Shown: positions 30,937-43,300 of the stretch, in pieces | How positions within the stretch are numbered: position 1 is the stretch's first letter | How the letters are laid out: each line of letters starts with the position of its first letter | Source of the DNA: Phanerochaete sordida | Lineage: Eukaryota; Basidiomycota; Agaricomycetes; Polyporales; Phanerochaetaceae | Reading direction: 5' to 3' | NCBI GenBank assembly: GCA_019973155.2 | Contig: BPQB01000138.1 | Coordinates: 1 to 46,289, forward strand | Length of the DNA: 46,289 bases | Program-made: the position numbers and the translations under genes | Notes under the pieces: model-generated | What the model was told of the DNA's origin: nothing | The model's database searches: none | What the model saw: only the letters and a program-made list of their open reading frames with translations

Positions 30937-33900
30937 CTATTCGACGATCCACTCACCATAGAGGAGTAGGTCTCGCTCCGACGAGCCGTCTTCAACCCCC
31001 GAAACGTCGATCTGAGCCGCGGAGGACGCGGCAAGCGCGTCTCCCACAGGCTGGCCGTGCCGGAGAGCACTCGTGTCGAGCGGTGCGTTGCGGGGGTGCA
31101 CTTGCGCTGATCCCGCAAGGAGCACGAACCCGAGCTCGTGCTTGTTCCGAGCGTGGTACGGCCCATTGTCAGGAGGATGGGACCCTGCGTCGGCCTGGTC
31201 GGGCGCCGTGCAGATCTGGTCGTGCCACTGGATGGGGGAGCTGGAAAGACCAGGAACGGGGCCGGAGGGGTTCCGCGTGAGCCGCCTCGCACCCACAGGC
31301 CAGAAATCTCGCGCTGGCTGGTAGTTCGGCTTCCTGGGAGTGGTGTCGTCGGGAGGAGGAGGGGCGGGCTGTGCTGCAGTATGAGTCTCGGGGATGGGCG
31401 CGGTGTAATTTGTCGCAGCGTTCGACGGTGCTAGCCAGTCGTTACTTGCGCTATCATGCGGTAGAACAGGGACCGCCGCCGGATAGAGCTCGTCGCGCCA
31501 TCCAGGTCCGGAGTTGGGACCATCGTCGGAAGGAGGATGCACGGCCTGCGCTGCAGTATGCGCCTCATCGATGGGCGCGCTGTGATTTGTCGCAGCGTTC
31601 GACGGCGCCGGCCAGTCGTTACCAGCGCCATCATGTGGTAGGCCAGGAACGGCCGCCGGGTGGAACTCGTCGCGCCATCCGAGGTGGGGAAGGTCATCGA
31701 AGGGGGCGAAGGCATCCTGCGCAACGAGACCCTGCGTCGGCCCGTTCGCAGCCAGAGGCCACGAGCGGTCCGCCGCAGCGCGACGCGGCTTCTTCGGCGT
31801 GCGATCATCTGCGGGAGAACGCGACTCTCCCGGGGCAGGGGCCCCGCCGACGGCTGCAGCAGCGCCTTCGTCTTGCCAGCCCTTGATCATGCTGCTTGCC
31901 GCGGCCTCCAGAGACGGCAGCCAGTCGTTATTGGCGTCGTACGGCGGATGGAGGAGGTGTACGTAGGGCGTTCTTGCGTCGGCGATCGCGCCCGTGGAAG
32001 CTGGAGAATCGCGGCTCGACGAGCTACGCTCAGCGTCCGAGGTGAGTGGCAGCGACTCGCGCGAGGCCGACGCCGACGCCGAGCCGCCCGTAGAAGCGTG
32101 GGCACAAGATGAACGGCGCGAGCCCACGAAGGGATAGGCGAATAATCCGTCCGGCGCTTCGTAGGGTGGTCCGGCTGGGTATGCGCCAAGGCCGCTCGCC
32201 GTCCTGGACGGCGGCGGCGCGTCGTAGTGCGATGGTCCGGGCCCGTGTGCGAGTATGTGCCCCGGAAAGTGCTGAGGAGGACCCATGGCTCCAGCGCGTT
32301 GCGGAATCGGGGCGTGCAGATCGACGGGGATATTGAGCTGCGCGCACTGACGTAAAAGCTCGAGATTCGCGGCTGCCATTTGGTCGTAGTCACGATCAAA
32401 CTCTCCGGTCTTGAAGTAGCCAGGGAGCACCTGGGACGGTCCTCGTCCGTTTGCGCCCACGGCCCCAGGATACGCGCGCACGCCAAGCTGCGCTTCATCA
32501 AAGGACGGCCTCCGACTCGCGCCACTCGCGTCGCGCGACCGAGGAGAGCGCGAGCGGCGCGGGAGAGACACATGCTTATCGCGTGCGCCGGAGTCGGCGG
32601 TGCGCTTGAGAGGCCGACCGCGCTGCGGGCGAGGTCGATAGGTGTGCTGCGGGCCGTCTGCGGAGGCCCGAGATCCAGACGGACGCTGGGGTGCCGTGGC
32701 AGCGACTTCGAAGAACGGATTTGGTGCAAACGGCGGAGGGTCGTCCCAGATGTACGGAAAGCTGGAGCTGGCGGGCTCAGGCGCGGGACGCGCCTGCTCA
32801 GCATACATCGGAGGTAGACCTGTCTTCCACGCTTCGTGGGTGTCGTAGGCAATGGAGATCTGCTCGTGCGGAGGGGCTTCCGGTACCGAAGGAGGCCGCT
32901 CGTTGACGATGACGATATAGGGCTGGTCGAAGGAGGATGGCGAGGGCTGGATCTGGTAATAGGCCTGAGAAGTGTCATGGGGAGGCAGCGAGTCCAAGAG
33001 AAAGCCAGGTGGCAGCATAGGGGCGGAACCATGCCCTGGCTGCTTCATGACATCGTGACGTCCGCGAGCATCTCCCTCCGGCAGATATTCACCGTCTCCC
33101 GCTTCAGACGGCGCGCGGGAAGGGACGAAGGGGAAGTCCGGGTCGACGGAGGCGGACGTCGCGCGCGACGACGGGGGATAGTCAGAAGCCACGCTCTCAG
33201 CTCCGTCGCGGTCCGAGCCTTCATAGTGACTGAGGCTCCGAGAGTCGAGCGAGGATGCGCGGGAGTGGTGAGACTGCCAACTAGAAGGGGAGGCGCCGCG
33301 GCTGTAGTCATCGAAGAGGCCTAGCCCATACTCGGAAGAGGCAGAAGAGGAGGAGCGGTTGCTTCTGGACGGTGGTCCATCGCCGGGGAAGGGCTGAAAG
33401 GGGGCCGTCAAGGGCACCTGACGCATCCTGGAGGCAGCGATGCCTGGAACCGTAACAGAAGGTGCCGCATGAGCTGCCTCTCCTTGTTGCGTCGCCGGCA
33501 TGGGCTGCCCCGCAGCCTCTGCGTCATCAGGGTGCTTGCTCTTCATGTGTATCGACAACTCGTTGACTGTGTCGAACTTCCCGCCGCAGATCTTGCACGG
33601 GATCGACTCGACGAGATGATCCCAAAAGTGGTTGACCAAGACATTCCACTCCGTGGCCCCATGAAAGCAAGAGATGGTGCTGTGTTCCGCGTACAGGCAA
33701 GGATGATGGAGATGGTGTGCAGTCCTGCTGGTGTGGGCATTAGTACACGAGTCGCTCGGCCCTGGGCATTACTTACGTGCCGGGTGTAGGCTTATGGGTC
33801 TTGAGATGTTCATGCACCCGGATTGGATCCGCGTGCTTGAAAATGCATACAGGACAGTGAAGACATCCCTCCTCGTCTGGCTAGATGATGCATCCCTATA

Positions 33901-33983
33901 TCAGTATACGAATCATATGCAAGAATTACTAGGCTCGCCTCGTCCCGTACAATCTGGTCTACTATTCTCTTTCTTCGCGCCAT
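30937..33983 (-). CDS. Large three-finger C2H2 zinc-finger protein
   Basis: Minus-strand exons 33983-33930, 33880-33777, 33727-30937 give 982 residues. The start MARRKRIVDQIVRDEASL comes from a short first exon with a GTAATT donor and a CTAG acceptor. Three fingers lie in residues 27-118: C27-C30-H43-H47 (x2, x12, x3), C63-C73-H86-H90 (x9, x12, x3) and C97-C100-H113-H118 (x2, x12, x4), the last in CKICGGKFDTVNELSIHMKS. Fingers 1 and 2 only appear after splicing. The remaining 860 residues are disordered and rich in Ser, Pro, Ala, His and Asp, with a basic patch (RPRPQRGRPLKRTADSGARD, RRSRSPRSRD) that could be a nuclear localisation signal. Probably a nuclear DNA- or RNA-binding regulator; targets unknown. 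Confidence 0.8.
31330..31683 (-). repeat. Two-copy 177-bp in-frame repeat in the zinc-finger gene
   Basis: Period 177 bases (59 codons), e.g. the shared decamer TGTCGCAGCG at 31411 and 31588. The encoded units share GWRDE, PAAVP.LPHD, NDW.APSNAATN and HTAAQ. The unit is a multiple of three, so the reading frame is kept. Confidence 0.75.
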
Positions 33984-34663
33984 GGGTGTCGGTCAACTAC
34001 GCTGTTTCCACTGTCGCGACGTTTGGTAGAAGGTAACACGGTGGACGTGGAAAGGGTTGTGATATCACGACCCTCCGTGTGCACAAGGCTTATATCGCCT
34101 GCGCGGTGAGCCACTGGCCCATCTTGGCCACAAAGAACCGACGTGAGCCACTGCGAGGCGTGAAGATACTGGGCTGTGAACGCCAGAGGTAAAAGCCCCC
34201 ACTCAACTGCAAACCACAAAGGGGTCTGCGGTGTAGCGCAGCGCGCCACTCCATGCGCAAGGCGCGTTGAGACTACTCCGTACGCGTCCGCCTCGCGGAC
34301 ACCGGTCGAAGCGAGGCTGGCGCGTTGCCGAGAAGCTTTGAGTACGAGTGGCAGAACAGCGCGGATATGATGTACCTCAGTATGGGTCGCAGCTGATAGG
34401 TTAACCACGAGGACGACGACGTACCTCGCTGTCCACAGTTCCATCCACTCGAACGAGGGACACACAATGAAGAAAGGCTCGCTACATTCGTTGGGTATGC
34501 ATACATATACAGCATTAGGGCGAATGCAACGAGACACGGCAGGCCCATGGTCTACGTAGGAGCAGGGCGGATTAGATATTGGGATGAAAGAAGCGATAAA
34601 TGGGGTGCATGCATGGTGTTACACGAGCAGATGTCCAAGAAGGGTAGTGGTACAGAAGTAGGA
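33984..34663. other. Intergenic between two minus-strand genes
   Basis: 680 bases: promoter of the zinc-finger gene and 3' flank of the next gene. The minus frame 33962-34537 is open for 191 codons but overlaps the zinc-finger start exon in another frame and shows no similarity. Confidence 0.45.
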
Positions 34664-36185
34664 TCATATCACGGAGAACCCGCCAAAGTCGAGAAAGCCC
34701 TCGTCAATCGACATCTTGCGCACGACGAGCGCCTCGACGATCAGCCGTGGCTCTTTCGCGTCGAAGGGCGGCGAGTCGGGCAGCGACAAATCGGTGAGCG
34801 CAGGCGTCGGCGGCTCGCCGACGGGCGTCGCCTTCGCCAGCACCGGCGGCGGGGGCACGCCCTCCGCCGGATCCGCTTCAACGATGACGTCGGCCGACTC
34901 GACCGTGACGTGGAGCTTCGCGAGCCCTGCGGTCAGGTCGGCCGCGTCGTCCGCGAGCTGCGCGACGTCGACGGCCGTGGCGGGCACAGGCAGGAGCGTC
35001 TCATCCTGGGCGACGGCGGCGCCGTCCAGCACTGTGGCTGCGCCTGCACCAGCGAGTAGAGCCTTGCGCTTCTCCTCACGCCGCTTGTCGCGCGCCTGCC
35101 GCCGGAGCAGGGCCTTTGCCTCTTGTGGGTTTGGGATGCGCGACGCGTCGGTGGTGTCTGGGGCCAAGTGAACGGGCATGTTCCAGCCCACGCGTTTCTC
35201 CTTTGCAGGCTTCGCGCCCTTGCGTCCTTGCTTACCGCCGAAGACACCAGCACCTGGAGGATGAGGGGTGCGGCGACGGAAGGGGCGAGGCTTGTACACG
35301 GCTGAGATCTCGATGTCGAGGGATATGTCGGGAATGTCGGCATCAGCAGGCAGGACAGTAGTATCATTCTCCTTGTCGGCGTCGGTGGTGCCCTCTTCCT
35401 CGAACTCATGCTCGGGCTCCATAGAGAATAGCGCAAGGTCGTCGTCGAGAGGGGCGATGAAGGGAGAGGACTGCGATGAAGGACGCTCGGGGTTCGAGGA
35501 GGACTGGCGAGTATCGTAGGTCAGAAGGGGAGCCGAGCGGACGGGCGGATAGTCGGGAGTAGACAGCAAGGAAGGGCCGTCGTCGGTGTCTGTGTCGGCC
35601 TCAGTCTCGGTCTCGGTTCCAGAGGCTGTAGCTTCACCGCCACGGCCCCCGCTCCTGAAGCGCTTGTTGCTCATCTTCTCCGTCCACTTGCCCGTCTCGG
35701 GGTCGATGTATGCGCTGACTTTGTCGGCAAAGGCGACCATGGCCGACGGGACCTCGATCTCCTTGACCACGATGACCGACGCTCCAATCTCGCCGGCCAT
35801 CATTTCCAAGGTCTCGAGGGACGTCTCGAGGTCCGCCCTGGACAGTCCGATTAGGGCGCCAGAGTCAGCCACCCCGAGCTCGTAGTATGCCTGGCCGCCG
35901 CCCTCAAGCAGTCGCCATTTGAGCTGCGTGACCAGTCGCGCAAAGCGTGCCGGGGATATGTCCGTGAGCTTGAGCTTGTACTCGACGTTGCCCTGTGAAT
36001 TGGTAAGAAGTCAGTGATCACTGCGAGGGTTCGGGGCGTACCTCCTCCACCTCGGGCGCGAGCTTCGGAATGCCATTTCTGAGAGGCTTGTGCGCCTCGA
36101 GTGAGCCGACTTCAGATGGTGTCGAGGACATGAAGCCATCCCATGGGCTAAGAGCGCGTAGACACTCCTCGTCGTCTCCAAACAT
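34664..36185 (-). CDS. GTPBP1/2 N-terminal-domain-like protein lacking the GTPase domain
   Basis: Minus-strand exons 36185-36042 and 35992-34664 give 490 residues (junction LAPEVEE-GNVEYKLKLTDIS). Residues about 45-125 resemble the region before the G domain in GTP-binding protein 1/2 (translational GTPase relatives): YKLKLTDISPARFARLVTQL, KWRLLEGGGQAYYELGVADS, GALIGLSRADLETSLETLEM and MAGEIGASVIVVKEIEVP. In animal GTPBP1/2 an EF-Tu-like G domain follows; here there is no P-loop (GxxxxGKS/T), DxxG or NKxD. Instead there is an acidic and Ser/Thr-rich disordered tail with one basic segment (FGGKQGRKGAKPAKEKRVGW), a positively charged helix (QEAKALLRRQARDKRREEKR) and a conserved-looking end. It may act in RNA or ribosome quality control through the shared domain only. 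It starts 295 bases from the divergent E2 gene. Confidence 0.75.
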
Positions 36186-36480
36186 TTCGTCTCCGTTACA
36201 ATTGTTGTGTGTGAGTTTGTCGAGGATATAGAGATATGTGCGGAAAGGTTAGACGGCTATTCGAGGGATCATCGTCGGTCTGAGAAACGTTGGTGGTAGT
36301 GCAGAGGAAGAAGGCTGAGGCTGCCTGACTCGAGGACCTCCGGAGAGGACTACCGCGTCATGTGACTTGCTGTCCAAATGCGGCAGGTGGTTCGCACAGT
36401 CGACCTATGGCGTCCAGCGGAGGCATGCCCTTCACCTTCGCCCACCACGACCACTTGTCTCGTGCTCACCGCGCTCAACG
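36186..36480. promoter_or_regulatory. Compact divergent promoter (GTPBP-like gene and E2 gene)
   Basis: 295 bases must hold both promoters. No TATA box visible. Co-regulation of the two genes is possible. Confidence 0.4.
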
Positions 36481-37539
<1,059 letters not shown>

Positions 37540-38023
37540 ATGCCGGCCGGCGTTGCGTTCATTTCACGTCTCGTCTCCCCAGCCACTTCCCCCATCCCAC
37601 ACACTTTGTACACTGAGCATTAACTTTATTCTAGCAAGAGGAGATGTACGTTAATGGACGACTGGTAATGGAATTCAACCGCAGCTGCGCGTCTGCCGTG
37701 AGCGCGCACACGACCTTGGATGCCCTGCCACCAATATCGTCGTGGATGGCTCTGTGTGAAGGGTTTTGTATATTTTGGACCTCCTGCAGACGAAATGGTT
37801 CAGGCGGGCTGAGTATCAGCAGGGCTCTGCTCACACGCATGCCTTAGTCCGCTTTTCCTATCCTATCATGCAGATTTCTGCATAATTCTCACTAACACTA
37901 TGAACTCTTTATGTACAGTACCGTACTCTGCTCGCACAAACTCCGGGACCTCACCTCTACCTAGAGCTACCATAGGTAGTTTAGCATACAACCTTTCGGC
38001 CAGCATCACCTCTGAGCTGCTCT
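37540..38023. other. Convergent intergenic region
   Basis: 484 bases, 3' flanks of the E2 gene and the F-box gene. No supported ORF or repeat. Confidence 0.4.
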
Positions 38024-39582
38024 CTAGCTTATCGACATCACGCGCAAGTCCAGCCGTCCAAGGTTGTGCAACATCGGGAACATCTTCGGCACCAGCGTAC
38101 TCGCATGCGCATCTGCTCGCGCCTCGCACTCGACGACCACCGCCTCAAGGCCGCACCGCTCGACAGTATCGACGAGCTGGCGATCGACCTCGTCGAGCCG
38201 AGGTCGCAGCGCGGCCATCCACGACTGTGGGACGCGGGCCTGCCGCTTGCGCCCCGCGGCCGTGGTGGTCTTCGCGGAAAACGGGTCCGATGGCGGGTTG
38301 AGCGCGAGGCGGAGCCGGAGCGTGCTGAGATGTGGGTGCGCCGCGCGCGAGAGCTGCGGCAGCGGGTAGGAGCGCAGGACGTGCTCCAAGGCGCGAGAGC
38401 TGCGGCAGCGGGTAGGAGCGCAGGACGTGCTCCAAGGCGCGGTCGCTGCTGTGGATGCTTCTGGGGAGCACGATGCCGAGCGTGAGCGTGCGCAGCTGCG
38501 CGAACGCGGAGACGTCGAGGACGGCGGTCCCGCCTGCGCGCCCCGTGGGGTCAATATCGAGCGAACCGGCAGAGAAAGAGGTGCTCACAGGCTATTTGGG
38601 CACGCTGAAGGCGGATCGTCCGGTGCTCGAGCTGCGGTGCGACGAGTGCGATGAAGCGCGGTGCCTTCAGCAGCAGGTCGGGCCCGTCGATACCCGGCCT
38701 CGCGACGACGACCTCGAGGGCGCGCAGGTGCTCGAGGCTCTTCGTGTTGCGCAGCGCAGTGAGAACGCTGGGTCCGCTGCCTGCGCGTTCGACGACCAGC
38801 CGGTCCACGGCGAGGTCGCAGGGCGGATCATCTCGGTCCAGGTCAGGGATCATCTTAAAACTGCGATTCCAGCCGCTCGAAATGTGCAGCGTGTCTGCCC
38901 GAGAGAAGAGCCCGGACTGGAGCATCGCTTCCGTGTCGTCCTCGACGACTTGTTTCTGCTGGTCAGAGCTGTACTCGACCTTGAGCTCTGCCAACGCGAA
39001 GCGCCGCGCCGGGGCGTCAATGGTACAGTCGGGGTTGCGCGCAAGGTAGACGTTGCGCAGGTGCAGCCTCGCGAGCTGCGGCATGCGCCCGAGGACGGCT
39101 GCGACGTCATGCACGCAAACTTGCTCGAGAAGGCTGAGATCGGATTCGTGTGGGAAGGCGAGACGCAGGGAGTGGATGGCGGCCGCAGCGGCAGGCTGGT
39201 CTAGCAGAAAGCGGTCGAAGTCGGCGAGGGGCTTGCGCTCCTTCCGCGCGTGCGGCGCGCGCACGACGAAGGCGACGTCCCGGAAAACATGTGCACGCGC
39301 TACGGTGTGCCAATTGCGGCAGGCGACGCTGCATGCGAGGAGGTCGCGCTTGGGTGACGTGGACAATGAGTCCTCGACGGACGACTTCTGCGCCTGTCCG
39401 CGCCTTCCCGTGCTAGTTGTTTTGGCACCCATAATTGCGTGCTCGTCTGGATGGAGGTATCCGAGCAGGTTGTCTACGAGTTCAAAGGGTAAGTTTGGTG
39501 TGGGCCTCGGAGCCTTGAGATTTCTCGTAGGCACGACGGTCGCGAGCCGTCGACTGAGGTGTTCGCGCAGCGGCATTACCAT
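38024..39582 (-). CDS. F-box protein, reading frame broken by a 46-bp tandem duplication
   Basis: Exon 1 is 39582-38589 and exon 2 starts at 38533 (junction RLQRAQIA-CGTAVLDVSAFA). Near residue 30 begins a recognisable F-box (PNLPFELVDNLLGYLHPDEH) interrupted by an insert of about 30 residues and completed by RDLLACSVACRNWHTVARAH and VFRDV. The following 300 residues look like a leucine-rich-repeat-type scaffold with LARLHLRNVYLARNPD and LRALEVVVARPGIDG. In exon 2 the frame reads SSDRALEHVLRSYPLPQLSR, then a perfect repeat of 46 bases shifts the frame, giving a non-conserved tail ending at 38145. With a single copy, the frame would continue RAAHPHLSTLRLRLALNPPS and end at 38024. Either a recent loss of the C-terminal part, a sequence error, or an unusual spliced segment. 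Confidence 0.65.
38345..38436. repeat. Perfect 46-bp tandem duplication
   Basis: Copies 38345-38390 and 38391-38436 are identical, with five further matching bases. 46 is not a multiple of three and the repeat lies in coding sequence of the F-box gene. Confidence 0.95.
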
Positions 39583-40316
39583 ATCTGAGACGTCGTCAGT
39601 GGATAAACCGGGGCAGAATACAGTCTAGCAACATACGAATGTCAATTGGATGCGTGTATGCTGAAGAAGGAAAGACCAGGAGGCGACCCTTGGATTGCAA
39701 TTAGGCGTGCGGTCACCTTAACCTTAACTTAGGAGCGATATTCAAAGAGAAATATTGATTCCGAGAACGTGTCCGTTCTGCCTGAACTACCCTCGGAAAG
39801 CGGAGTCGTAGAGTAGGGTATGACAGCGAAGACATAACGTCTGGCAGTCGTGGGTCTGCATCTAGTACGCGGGGAGAGGAGCATCGGTATTTAGCCAGAC
39901 TATATCATGTCGGAAAACCTGAGCGCGCCTCGCGACGAATCCATCTCGAGCGCTTCTCGCACGTGCCTCATGGGGCGCTCGGGAGATCATCGGGAGGTCT
40001 GGAGTTCCCTCAAGGCTTATCGCGACTGATAAGATAACTCGCGAGGACGTCGTGAGATGCTCGCGAGAATACCTTCCTAATGCGGAGGCAATCTCGCATG
40101 GACTTCCGCACGCACTGGCCCCGAGACTGGTTCGTATCTGCCCTCATCGCTTTCCCCCTCACTCGGAAACCACAGCTCTACGCTGGGCCCCATCTGCTGG
40201 CCTCAGACCGCCAGTTACTTCGTCCTCCGGTATGTCGGATAGGCTGCTATGGCCGGCATGGGTTGTACTGACGAAGCCCCGTGTAGATATCGCGGCCTCT
40301 TTCCCCCTCTGCCAAC
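39583..40316. other. Intergenic; probable left flank of the Plavaka element with TCGCGA cluster
   Basis: 734 bases between the F-box gene start and the transposase ATG. Four TCGCGA palindromes lie within 137 bases (39930, 40020, 40039, 40061). No terminal inverted repeat could be matched by eye to the right flank. Confidence 0.4.
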
Positions 40317-43300
40317 ATGTCGAAGAAACGAGGCTCGCGGAGCGCACCTAGGCAATGTGATGTGTGTCAGCAATGGATTTCGGAAGGAGGGTTTGCGTCT
40401 CATCTCGCAAGCTGCGTCCGCAAGCAACGCGATGCTATGCGAGATCGCAGAGCCCTCGAGGGTATCTCGCGGAAAAATAAGAACAGTGCGTGTGTTATCA
40501 CCTCGCTGTTGTACTGCCTGCTAACTCCCGACGCCTAGAACGGCGCAAGCAGACGCATCCCACTAACGTCGACGACGACGCTATGTCCGAAACCCCAAGC
40601 GCAGGCCCCTCCGGAGGTGAGTAACAATGTAAATAAGCGGCTTATCGTACTCTGATGCTATGCTATCGGCGCATTAGTACGTACAGAAGACGACCTCGAT
40701 ATCCCTCCCCCATCCACCGCCGCACCGTCCCCTCCTCCAACACCCTCATCCGATGCCCGTGGCACGCGCGCAGCTACGCCTGCAGAGCCGCCTGAGGTCG
40801 GCGGATCTTCTCTCAAACGGCCATACCGTAGCCGCTCGCCTACACCGCCCGAACTCTCCCTCGAGCCAGACGCGGCGGCAGCTGGAACCGCTGCACAGCT
40901 GTTGCTGCTGGCAGATACCTCCGTCCTGCCGAGGCATGCAGCTTATGACGCCCTGCGCTCTCCGAACCCATTCTCGCCGCTCGGCACAGACGAACCGCCA
41001 GTAGAGCCGCGTCCACCCTTTGGCTCTGATGAGCTGACAGTCCCCTCGCAGGTGGCCGAGCCACTGGCGCTGCCACACACCGTCGACAGGCCGCCGCCAT
41101 CCCCTGCGCCGTCTGCTCTAGGTCAGCCGCCCTCGTCGACGCTGCCTGGTCCGGATGCGCCGCCTATGCCGCCGACATGGCACAGCGGCGACATGCCACC
41201 CTCGTCGACGCTACCTGGTCCGCATGCGCCGCCAATCTTTGGCGCCGATATGCAGGCTGTGCCACCGCGTTTTGCTGCTGTTGCGCAGCCAGCACCACCC
41301 CCGGCATCCGACGCGACCGCGCCACCTCCCGCACCAGGCACTGCAGAAGAGCCGCAAGCGCCGCCCAACGTCGATGACAACGAGGAGGAGGACGACGAGC
41401 CTGGCGACGTGACGCAGCGTCCACGCAAGGTCGACGATATCAAGATCGAGTATCACCCCTTGAGCGGGCGCGGGAGCCAGATCTATCGGTTCGTTCACTT
41501 TAAGCGTGAGCAGCCGCTGCGCGTGGATATACCCGACGACTTCGACGAGTGCTTTTCCCCATTCAACTCTCTTGACGACTATAGGTTCGCAGAGGTCGCG
41601 CTCGACGCGGGCTTGAAGGAGGAACAGGTGAACGTCTTACTGGACATCATTGCCAAGATTCGCAACGGCGAGTCCAAGTTTTCATTGACGAGTTGCGCGG
41701 AGATGAATGCTGCCTGGGCAAAGGCAGCAGTCTACCATCCGTCGGTACGACCTTTGTATTCTACACATAAACCATGTATTTAATTCATCGGAATCACACC
41801 CTAGTTCGAAAAGCATACTGTGACTGAGGACTACAGAGGTAGTCCAATGTCCTACGACATGCACGTCCGGAACCTCTGGGATTGGGTGCAGTCCGTCGTC
41901 CGAGAGCCGCGTCTCGGTCCGCACTTCCAGTGGGACGCCATCCGAATGTCGAAGTGGGACGGGAGCGACTGGCTTCCCTATGTTGAGGATCCCATTACGG
42001 GCAGCAGTATGTGGGACGCCCAGGTATGTCTTTCGTCTAGTATCTTGTGGCACGTCTAAGAGTTGTTTACCAGAGTGCTCTGCATGATGACCCGACGGCA
42101 AAGCCGTTGGGCATTATTCTCTTTGCTGACAAATCCAAAATCTCGAGCTTTGGTACTTTAGAAGGCTACCCAGTCATCGCACGTATTGCAAACATCGATA
42201 GCACTATTCGAAATGGCCAAGGCTTTGGTGGAGCATGCGTTGTGGGCTTTCTACCTCTTGTAAGATCTGCTCTATTGCACGCTGGTACAGGGCGCTATAA
42301 AGTATACATAATCACAGATGAAGGACACCCCAGCACAGCGCAAAATCAAGGACTGGGTTGACTTCACGAAGGTCATTTGGCACAAGGGCTTTGAGAAGAT
42401 CCTGGAGAGTATTGCTCTGCTATCAAGAGTGGGCTTCCCCGTCCAGTGCGGGGATGGGATTGAGCGTATCCTGTACCCGTTCATCCACATTCTATCGGCT
42501 GACTACGAGGAGCAGTATGTATATCAAGTAGTTCTTGCGCCTGTGTACTGACACATTCCTCAGGTGTGTTATGGCACTAATCCGTGGTACTCGAGGCCAA
42601 TGCCCCTGCCCAGTTTGCCTCATACCTCGTGATCAGCTGGGAAATGTTCGAGCCACGCCATTTCATCCAGAGCGAACATCATCCCACACTCAAGAAATGC
42701 TAGGCAGAGTGTACGCAAATAAGACTCTAAGAGAGAAAGCTCTAGCCGGCGAGGGCTTGCGTCCAGTGGCGGTAAGTCCATATTTCCCTAAGATTTTGTA
42801 CGCTAATCATTTAATCTGGGAAAGAATGTCTTTTGGCTCATGGGCAACACCTGCATCTATAAGGCGCTCTCTTTTGACCGACTTCATGCATACCACCTTG
42901 GTCTATTTGGCCACCACCTTTGGGAACGCTTCAAGTTGATCTGCAATGGAGCAGGGTTTGGACGAGACAGTCGGCAATTGATTGATAACGGGTGAGTGAT
43001 GCGTTTCTCTGGACAGCATGTGAGGTTTTGACTATGCAATCAGAGCAAAGATGATGCCTAGATGGAAGGATATGAATCATTTTGATTCCATCCTGCTTAT
43101 CTCTTTCACTGACGGGACCAAATACAAGGACCTATCAAAGGTGTGTATCTATCGTTTTATAAGCAGCCCTTTTACTTAGTAAAATACAGGTTCTCATATA
43201 CGCCTCGTGCAATGTCATGACAAAGGCGAAGTCACCGGCAGGATATTCACTTCTCCGTGCCATTCGGAAGTATTTGGAGTGCGACATGTACATGGGGTTT

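Noticed and set aside
33962..34537. Minus-strand frame of 191 codons upstream of the zinc-finger gene
   Set aside because: It overlaps the first exon of the zinc-finger gene in another frame, has no recognisable domain, and the region fits a promoter.
37880..37912. CACTAACACTATG as a CACTA-type terminal repeat for the Plavaka element
   Set aside because: It lies on the far side of the F-box gene and has no inverted partner in the right flank that I could match.
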